The notes under the pieces were generated by a model, which was not told where the DNA came from, ran no database searches, and saw only the letters and a list, made by a program, of their open reading frames with translations. 11,354 nt of DNA from Casp-actino8 sp044358015 (GTDB lineage: Bacteria; Actinomycetota; Acidimicrobiia; Acidimicrobiales; Ilumatobacteraceae), in NCBI GenBank assembly GCA_044358015.1, contig JBIKOO010000053.1, forward strand, positions 1-11,354, in the 5' to 3' direction. Both the position numbers and the translations under genes were made by a program. Shown one piece after another: positions 6,519 through 11,354 of this stretch. Position 1 is the stretch's first letter; the number at the start of each line of letters is the position of its first letter.

Positions 6519-6524
6519 TATGCT
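6519..6524 (+). promoter_or_regulatory. Putative -10 element of the DUF2342 gene (leaderless)
   Basis: TATGCT is followed by 6 nt and the GTG at 6531, with no Shine-Dalgarno sequence in between. It lies back to back with the SDR promoter within about 65 bp. Confidence 0.45.
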
Positions 6525-6530
6525 CGCAAT

Positions 6531-7793
6531 GTGTCTGGAGATTCCCCCAACCCTTTTGATTCTGATGACGACGACAACTCGAAAAATATGTTTGGCAACA
6601 TGTTCGGAAATATGTCCGGAAACATATTTGGCAACATGCCCATGTTCGGCGACATGATGAAAATGTTCAACACCCAAGGACCCATCCAGTGGGATACCGC
6701 TCGTCAAATTGCGTTGGTGACTGCAACTGATGGACAGACCGAGCCCAACGTCGATCCACTCGTGCGTATTGAATACGCCAACCTTGCCCGCATTGCTGGA
6801 ATGCATGTTCATCAAATCACCGGACTCGGCGATATCACCACTGCCAGTTCAGTCGAACCTGTCATGGTGACACCAGGTGCTTGGGCTCAACGCACACTTG
6901 ATGACTACCGTCCTCTTTTTACTCAATTGGCTACAGCGCTGAGCTCTCACCAAAACGATCCAACTGACTCATCATCCGACAGCGACCCTTTCGCGACAAT
7001 GTTTGCTGGTATCACCAACATGATTGCTCCGATGACAATGGGTATGACAGTTGGCTCGATGGTCGGTCACCTTGCCAAAAAATCACTGGGTCAATACGAC
7101 CTTCCACTCCCCCGACCAATCAAGAATGAAATCGCCATCGTTCCAACCACCGTAGATACATTCGCGGCCGAATGGGACCTGCCGCTTGAAGATGTACGCA
7201 TGTGGACTTTGATTCGCGAACTTGTTGTGCATCAGCTCTACAGCATCACGCACATACGCGATGCTGTCACTGACATGGTTCAATCATTTATCGCGGGCTT
7301 TCGCCCCGACCCGTCGGCCATCACCGACAAGTTGTCCAATCTTGACTCAACCGATCCCAATGAACTGATGGGGTCGCTTCAGAAAATTCTCGGTGATCCC
7401 GAACTTATGTTGGGCGCAGTTCGATCAGAAGAACAAAATCGTTTGCAACCACAACTTGACGCACTGCTTGGTCTCATCATTGGTTGGTCCGATCACATGA
7501 CTGACGCAGTTGGTTCACGAGTGCTCGGAAATCCTTCCCGTATCGCCGAAGCCGCCCGCCGTCGCCGAATTGAGTCGGGCGACGAAACCGTATTTGTTGA
7601 AAAACTGCTTGGACTGCATATCAATCGTCAGCAAGTTGAACGAGGTCGCAACTTTGTTCAAGGTGTGATTGAACGAATGGGTGAAGGTGGCCTCGCACCG
7701 CTCTATATCTCGGCAGCAAATTTGCCAACTCTTTCCGAACTCGATGCGCCAGGGTTGTGGCTCGCTCGACTTGAAATTAGCGAGAACGACTGA
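6531..7793 (+). CDS. DUF2342 zincin-like protein (putative hydrolase family), RExxH at the active site
   Basis: Actinobacterial DUF2342 family member, 420 residues, often annotated as zinc-dependent metalloprotease or putative hydrolase. The N-terminus is acidic (DSDDDD, 10-15) and then has four M/I-F/S-G-N repeats (20-35). GPIQWDTARQIA (50-61) matches the family's conserved entry motif. A Met/Gly-rich hydrophobic segment (about 153-185) precedes the central helical region. The position of the zinc-binding HExxH is RELVVH (229-234), so the first metal ligand is Arg. My recollection is that one branch of the family carries RExxH generally, so this may be lineage-wide and not a recent loss. Protease activity should not be assumed. 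The C-terminal helical part (about 300-420) matches the family's usual extent. A TATGCT hexamer 6 nt before the GTG supports the start. The 3' end overlaps the converging MFS gene by 17 bp. Confidence 0.85.
   Translation: MSGDSPNPFDSDDDDNSKNMFGNMFGNMSGNIFGNMPMFGDMMKMFNTQGPIQWDTARQIALVTATDGQTEPNVDPLVRIEYANLARIAGMHVHQITGLGDITTASSVEPVMVTPGAWAQRTLDDYRPLFTQLATALSSHQNDPTDSSSDSDPFATMFAGITNMIAPMTMGMTVGSMVGHLAKKSLGQYDLPLPRPIKNEIAIVPTTVDTFAAEWDLPLEDVRMWTLIRELVVHQLYSITHIRDAVTDMVQSFIAGFRPDPSAITDKLSNLDSTDPNELMGSLQKILGDPELMLGAVRSEEQNRLQPQLDALLGLIIGWSDHMTDAVGSRVLGNPSRIAEAARRRRIESGDETVFVEKLLGLHINRQQVERGRNFVQGVIERMGEGGLAPLYISAANLPTLSELDAPGLWLARLEISEND
6588..6635 (+). repeat. Four tandem 12-bp units encoding M/I-F/S-G-N
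   Basis: Four in-frame 12-bp units begin ATGTTTGG, ATGTTCGG, ATGTCCGG and ATATTTGG, then ATGCCC and a partial fifth copy (ATGTTCGGCGAC, 6642-6653). The units differ at third positions, so this is an older expansion. It encodes a flexible Met/Gly/Asn-rich segment near the protein N-terminus. Confidence 0.75.
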
Positions 7794-9129
7794 AACGTTG
7801 CCGCAATTGAGCAACGACCGATGCAGGTTCGGCTCCTAACGCTATTTGGCGCAGGCCCACCCAGTAAATCAACGCGCCACTAAAGCCAATGCCGGCCACA
7901 ATTCCAAAACCGACGACTCCTGGCAGTTCGAGCAACACTGGAATAATTCCGGCCGCAACCCACATCAATTGGAAACGCGTGTAGTAATTCGCAAGCGCAC
8001 GACCACGGTTGGCGTCGGGAGCATCACGCTGAACGATTGATTCAAAAGCCATGTTGCCAATCGCCGCCGCATAGTTCACTAAGGCCATCAAAAGCAATGC
8101 GGTGATCGTCACCGAAGTCAGAGCAGTGAGCAAACCGGCAACTCCGATGATTGCCAGTGCAATGACAAGTAAGTATTCAATGCGCTGAAGCTTGTTCAAT
8201 CGTTTGGCACTGAGGTTGCCCAGCAATGAGCCGATCGCCGCCATACTGACGGCGATTCCAAACCACATCGTGCCGAATTGGGGACCAAAGTGATATTTGA
8301 CTTGAGTCCACAACCCATTGGTATCAGTGCCCACTACTTCAGCACGTTGTGGGTCGGCAAACCAAAAGGCGAGATGAAAGAAGACAAACCCAACACTTGC
8401 TCGAACCAAACTCATCGCCGAAACCGCAATGACAACTCCTGGCTGTCTGAGTTCTTGAACTTCTAACTCGGCAGGTTCATTTCTGGCAACTGTCTGTTTT
8501 GGAAAGCGCAACGCGTTCAGTGCTGCGATAGCAAAGATGGCCGCACCAAAGATCAATGTCGCCTTCGAAGAAATCAAGCTCAAAATACCGGCCGGAATAG
8601 CGGCCGCGAATCCGACAATGCCTGCGGTCACTCCCAACTTGGCATTAGCTTCAACCAGATTGTTATCTGACCTAATCAGTGCAGGGACAAGCGCCGACTT
8701 AGAAACTGAGTACGTCTTGTTCAGAACCATCGCCACGAAGGCCAACGGAAAGAGCAACAGCGAATCGAGTTGCGACACCATTAAAACCATGACAATGGCG
8801 CGCAAAGCCGCAATCAACAAAATCAGAAGCCGACGACCACCTGGCATTCGATCAATGACCGGACCAATGAACTTGGCCAGAATCAAAAATGGAGCAAAAC
8901 TCACCCCTAAGAACAACAGCACTCGGCCGCGAGCTTCACCTGGAGTGATGGACAAAAACAACGAGTCGGCCAAAGCCACCGCCATAGCGGCTTCACCGGC
9001 CGCCATCAATGCATGAACCCTAACTAAGCGGGTAAACGGACTCACTTGGAAATGATGCTGATGTTTGGGCGGCACATAATTCTTGCCTCGACCGCGACCA
9101 GGTAATGGTTGTTCGGTCAGTTCGGTCAC
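7777..9129 (-). CDS. Major facilitator superfamily transporter
   Basis: Polytopic inner-membrane protein of 450 residues with about 11-12 hydrophobic helices between residues 36 and 430, the usual MFS size. A hydrophilic, basic and His-rich N-terminus (about 1-35) is followed by the first helix near ALMAAGEAAMAVAL. Between helices 2 and 3 the segment GPVIDRMPGGRRLL (88-101) resembles the MFS loop signature G-x3-D-R-x-G-R-R. A central loop rich in Glu/Gln (about 216-230) separates the two halves, and the protein ends in a basic tail. It resembles the actinobacterial MFS group related to drug or metabolite exporters, but the substrate cannot be assigned. GTG at 9129 has TAATGT 6 nt upstream and lies inside an 8-bp inverted repeat, a possible operator. 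The last 17 bp overlap the end of the converging DUF2342 gene. Confidence 0.9.
   Translation of the reverse strand: MTELTEQPLPGRGRGKNYVPPKHQHHFQVSPFTRLVRVHALMAAGEAAMAVALADSLFLSITPGEARGRVLLFLGVSFAPFLILAKFIGPVIDRMPGGRRLLILLIAALRAIVMVLMVSQLDSLLLFPLAFVAMVLNKTYSVSKSALVPALIRSDNNLVEANAKLGVTAGIVGFAAAIPAGILSLISSKATLIFGAAIFAIAALNALRFPKQTVARNEPAELEVQELRQPGVVIAVSAMSLVRASVGFVFFHLAFWFADPQRAEVVGTDTNGLWTQVKYHFGPQFGTMWFGIAVSMAAIGSLLGNLSAKRLNKLQRIEYLLVIALAIIGVAGLLTALTSVTITALLLMALVNYAAAIGNMAFESIVQRDAPDANRGRALANYYTRFQLMWVAAGIIPVLLELPGVVGFGIVAGIGFSGALIYWVGLRQIALGAEPASVVAQLRQRFSRSR
7796..7816 (+). terminator. Hairpin just after the DUF2342 gene
   Basis: CGTTGC (7796-7801) and GCAACG (7811-7816) form a perfect 6-bp stem with a 9-nt loop, starting 2 nt after the stop codon at 7793. 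There is no U-tract, and the element lies inside the 3' coding end of the MFS gene. Confidence 0.28.
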
Positions 9130-9156
9130 ACGCCTACATTAGGTGAGAGCGTGTGA
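9126..9156. promoter_or_regulatory. 8-bp inverted repeat around the MFS promoter and start
   Basis: TCACACGC (9126-9133) and GCGTGTGA (9149-9156) are perfect inverted repeats separated by 15 nt. The loop contains the -10 hexamer of the MFS gene, and one arm covers its GTG start, a typical place for a repressor site. Because it follows the regX3 stop (9171) it could instead be a terminator hairpin, although there is no U-tract. Confidence 0.4.
9136..9141 (-). promoter_or_regulatory. Putative -10 element of the MFS gene (leaderless)
   Basis: On the minus strand TAATGT is followed by 6 nt and the GTG at 9129, with no Shine-Dalgarno sequence. The layout is nearly identical to the SDR promoter. 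Confidence 0.5.
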
Positions 9157-9170
9157 AGCAAAGTGGAAGT

Positions 9171-9881
9171 TCAACTCTTCGTGCGCTCAAATTTGTAGCC
9201 CAAACCTCGGATGGTCACGATCCGTGTTGGAACTGCCGGATCATCCTCGATTTTGCTACGCAACCGCTTGATATGAACGTCAAGCGTCTTGGTGTCACCG
9301 ACATAGTCGGTTCCCCACACCCGATCAATCAGGGTCTCACGCGGAAGTACTCGCCCAGCATTAGCGAGAAGTAAATGTAACAACTCAAATTCCTTCAACG
9401 GCATCGCTACCTCTGCGCCATTCACTAACACCCGGTGTTGATCGGGGTCGAGAGCAATGGCCCCAATTTCAAGAGCATTGTCATCAAGGTCTGACACCTT
9501 GACTCCCTGATCGGCGGCCGAACGACGAAGAACCGCGCGCATCCGTGCCACCAATTCGCGCATCCGATATGGCTTGGTGATGTAGTCATCAGCACCAACT
9601 TCAAGACCGACCACAGTGTCAATTTCGGCGCCTTTGGCGGTCACCATGATGATCGGCACCTGAGTGCGCTTACGCAATTGACGACACACATCAATTCCGG
9701 AAATCTTCGGCAACATCACATCGAGCAACACGACATCAGGTTGAACGATGTCAAACTTTGCCAACGCCTCCATGCCATCGCGAGCGACTTCCACACGAAA
9801 GCCTTCTTTTTTCAGTCCGATCGTCAATGCATCAATGAAGCTTTCTTCATCTTCAACTAACAGCACAGTTTGCATTCCCAT
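9171..9881 (-). CDS. regX3: OmpR-family phosphate response regulator RegX3
   Basis: DNA-binding response regulator of 236 residues. The receiver domain (about 4-118) has the acidic pair Glu10/Asp11, phospho-acceptor Asp54 in VVLLDVMLP, Thr81 and Lys103 (TKPY). The winged-helix effector domain (about 135-232) contains MPLKEFELLHLLL, the recognition-helix region DTKTLDVHIKRLRSKIE and the final wing IVTIRGLGYKFE. It aligns closely along its length with Mycobacterium tuberculosis RegX3, including the VWGTDYVGDTKTLDVH segment. In that organism it is phosphorylated by SenX3 under phosphate limitation and activates phosphate-uptake genes. Its ATG shares one base with the senX3 stop (TAATG), and a GAGAGAG tract 6-14 nt upstream can serve as a weak Shine-Dalgarno, so the two proteins should be made together. 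Targets are not visible in this window. Confidence 0.95.
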   Translation of the reverse strand: MGMQTVLLVEDEESFIDALTIGLKKEGFRVEVARDGMEALAKFDIVQPDVVLLDVMLPKISGIDVCRQLRKRTQVPIIMVTAKGAEIDTVVGLEVGADDYITKPYRMRELVARMRAVLRRSAADQGVKVSDLDDNALEIGAIALDPDQHRVLVNGAEVAMPLKEFELLHLLLANAGRVLPRETLIDRVWGTDYVGDTKTLDVHIKRLRSKIEDDPAVPTRIVTIRGLGYKFERTKS

Positions 9882-11038
9882 TAGGCACTCTCTCTCATAT
9901 CTTGCTCTCGTCTGACGAACTTTGGAATCTTGAGTGAGAAAGTTGACCCTTCACCCTCAATGCTCGTTACCGAGACATCACCACCGTGGTTGTTGGCGAC
10001 ATGGCGCACAATTGCCAAACCCAAACCAGTTCCACCGGTGTCGCGCGAACGAGCGCGGTCGACCCGATAAAAACGTTCAAAGACACGGTCAAGATCACGT
10101 GCTGGAATACCGAGACCAAAGTCGGTAACGGCAAACTCAACCGAGTCGCCATCTGGACGAGCAGAAACTTCCACTGATGAACCCGACTCGGAATACTTCA
10201 CGGCATTTTCCACCAGATTGCCAATTGCCGACACCAATTGGCGCCGATCACCGACAACCTTGAGTGGAGTAGACAACTCGGCCATCGCAATCTTGATTGA
10301 GTGCAATGAAGCCAATGGGGCCGCTCGCGAAATTGATTCAGACAAGATGACCGCAGCGTCAACTTCATCTTTCACGGCCTCTCCCCCGAACTCGATACGA
10401 GACAGTTCCAGTAAATCGTCAATGGTGCGCCCAACGCGAATGGCTTCATCAACCATCTTTTCTGAAAGTCGGTGAATGATCTCAAGATCGTCTTCTTGTG
10501 ACAAAGCTTCAGCCAAGACAGCAAGCGCGCCCACCGGAGTTTTCAATTCATGACTGATATTGGCGACAAAATCGGTGCGGACTGCATCAACGAGATACCG
10601 CTCGGTGATGTCTTCCGTCATCGCCACCGCCCCACCAATCGCTAACGGGGTGGCCGAAACTGCAAATACTTTGCGGGGAGGTCCGAACAAATCAAGTACT
10701 TGGCGCTTAGTTTCACCACTCAGCGCAACCGATAGGTGCTGTTCCACTACTTCTTCAACAAGAACATCTGAGTGAATAACACCCGTGACGCTTTCGGCCA
10801 ATTTATTGCGGAAGATCACTTTTCCGTCGGTTCCAACAACCACGACTCCGACACTTAGTGAGTTCACCGCATCACGAATAAGAAGCAGTGATTCAATATT
10901 TTCATTTGGATGAACTTCCTCAGCTCCAGAGTCAGCCTTATCGACAATGACTGAACTCTTTCGTGAGGATGCGGCGAACAACAAGTAACTCACGACGCCA
11001 GCAGCCAAACCCACCAAGAGGCCAAGAAGAAAACTCAC
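9881..11038 (-). CDS. senX3: SenX3-like sensor histidine kinase
   Basis: Membrane histidine kinase of 385 residues. One N-terminal membrane helix (about 2-22) has almost no external part, followed by a linker, a PAS-like domain (about 50-148), HisKA (about 153-215) with phospho-acceptor His163 in ISHELKTP, and HATPase_c (about 262-373). The ATPase shows the N box NLVENAVKY (274-282), G1 DFGLGIP (306-312), F box ERFYR (321-325) and G2 GGTGLGLA (335-342). The HisKA stretch TDFVANISHELKTPVGA is nearly identical to that of mycobacterial SenX3. The short membrane anchor and cytosolic PAS suggest it senses an internal cue or the Pst/PhoU complex, not an external ligand. The GTG start overlaps the phoU stop by four bases (GTGA), which supports the start and co-translation with phoU. 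It is the cognate kinase of the overlapping regX3. Confidence 0.95.
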   Translation of the reverse strand: MSFLLGLLVGLAAGVVSYLLFAASSRKSSVIVDKADSGAEEVHPNENIESLLLIRDAVNSLSVGVVVVGTDGKVIFRNKLAESVTGVIHSDVLVEEVVEQHLSVALSGETKRQVLDLFGPPRKVFAVSATPLAIGGAVAMTEDITERYLVDAVRTDFVANISHELKTPVGALAVLAEALSQEDDLEIIHRLSEKMVDEAIRVGRTIDDLLELSRIEFGGEAVKDEVDAAVILSESISRAAPLASLHSIKIAMAELSTPLKVVGDRRQLVSAIGNLVENAVKYSESGSSVEVSARPDGDSVEFAVTDFGLGIPARDLDRVFERFYRVDRARSRDTGGTGLGLAIVRHVANNHGGDVSVTSIEGEGSTFSLKIPKFVRREQDMRESA

Positions 11039-11354
11039 GATGTGAGTCCTTCAAAGTTTGAGTCAGCATCACCAATGCGACCACCACGACGGTGATCGCC
11101 AGCTGGCGGAATCTCGCCGGTAATCAGGTAGCAAACAAAATGGGCCACGTTGACCGCATGATCACCAATACGCTCGTAGAAGCGGGCGGTCACAGCCATT
11201 TGGATTGCCACTGAAAGATCAATTGTTCCGGCACTGTGTGATTCGAAAATACTCTCAATGAACTGCCGATGTAAATAGTCCAAGAACAAGTCCATGTCAT
11301 CAACTGCCTTAGCCATTGGCAAGTCAAGATCGGCGTAGGCCTGGATGGCGTGAC
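11035..11354 (-). CDS. phoU: PhoU phosphate signalling regulator, 3' part
   Basis: C-terminal part (about 106 residues) of a PhoU/PhoY protein; the frame stays open to the window edge, so the start lies beyond it. Visible features are AYADLDLPMAKAV and, near the end, the second PhoU helical-repeat motif ARFYERIGDHAVNVAHFV followed by YLITGEIPP. The acidic E/D-rich helix motif is the metal-coordinating surface of PhoU. The tail after the helices is short and hydrophilic. PhoU links the Pst phosphate transporter to the sensor kinase and keeps the system off when phosphate is sufficient. Here it is first in a run with senX3 and regX3, overlapping senX3 by four bases, which fits that role directly. 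In M. tuberculosis the phoY genes are, as I recall, not linked to senX3-regX3. Confidence 0.93.
   Translation of the reverse strand, partial: HAIQAYADLDLPMAKAVDDMDLFLDYLHRQFIESIFESHSAGTIDLSVAIQMAVTARFYERIGDHAVNVAHFVCYLITGEIPPAGDHRRGGRIGDADSNFEGLTS
11047..11051 (-). promoter_or_regulatory. Ribosome binding site of senX3
   Basis: On the minus strand AAGGA lies 8 nt upstream of the GTG at 11038, within the end of phoU. It supports the GTG as the true start and adds to coupling through the GTGA overlap. Confidence 0.6.

Noticed and set aside
8537..9016. 159-codon plus-strand frame opposite the MFS gene
   Set aside because: Complement of a transmembrane gene giving an Ala/Asn/Lys-rich product; no promoter or ribosome binding site, and no homology seen.
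1..11354. CRISPR array, insertion sequence, phage genes, tRNA or rRNA
   Set aside because: No spaced direct repeats, transposase or integrase motifs, tRNA cloverleaf or rRNA signature were noticed on either strand; by eye only.
1..11354. A horizontally acquired or defence island
   Set aside because: Composition looks even across genes, all recognised genes are typical chromosomal families, and no nuclease, toxin or restriction motifs are present.

Overview
This window looks like ordinary, tightly packed core chromosome from an actinobacterium. Moderate base composition, a SenX3/RegX3-type phosphate two-component system with PhoU, a DUF2342 zincin-like protein and a membrane protein carrying the 'RLWRHPSE' motif together suggest a deep lineage such as Acidimicrobiia. 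This placement is inference from protein families only. There is no rRNA, tRNA, insertion sequence, phage gene or CRISPR array, and no gene-free stretch longer than about 65 bases.

Layout. Positions 2-667 (-) carry a nitroreductase family protein. It is divergent from 728-2772 (+), where a TesB-type acyl-CoA thioesterase overlaps a secreted lipoprotein of the glucose/sorbosone dehydrogenase fold through a TAATG junction. Positions 2783-4507 (-) form a three-gene overlapping operon read moaE, small membrane protein, mreB-like. Divergent from it, 4590-5444 (+) encodes a membrane-anchored trypsin/HtrA-fold protein without a recognisable catalytic triad. Its 3' end overlaps, tail to tail, a membrane-anchored SDR/epimerase-like protein (5401-6465, -). 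That gene is divergent from a DUF2342 zincin-like protein (6531-7793, +), which overlaps tail to tail with an MFS transporter (7777-9129, -). Positions 9171-11354 (-) carry regX3, senX3 and the 3' part of phoU, joined by 1-nt and 4-nt overlaps, the classic phosphate-sensing set.

Expression. At least five genes that head transcripts start with GTG placed 6-7 nt downstream of a TANNNT hexamer and have no Shine-Dalgarno sequence, which is the pattern of leaderless mRNAs. Internal operon genes instead use stop/start overlaps or real Shine-Dalgarno sequences. Each of the three tail-to-tail junctions has an inverted repeat at or 2 nt beyond the plus-strand stop codon.

Most notable. Four nearly contiguous genes (2783-7793, with moaE and a small membrane protein interspersed) encode members of catalytic families in which key residues are changed: MreB with Gln in place of the hydrolytic Glu, an HtrA-like protein with all three triad positions substituted, an SDR lacking YxxxK and the middle glycine of the nucleotide loop, and a DUF2342 protein with RExxH in place of HExxH. 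I see no clear new defence or mobile system; this group of apparently non-catalytic, partly membrane-tethered proteins beside an MreB paralogue is the best candidate for undescribed biology.
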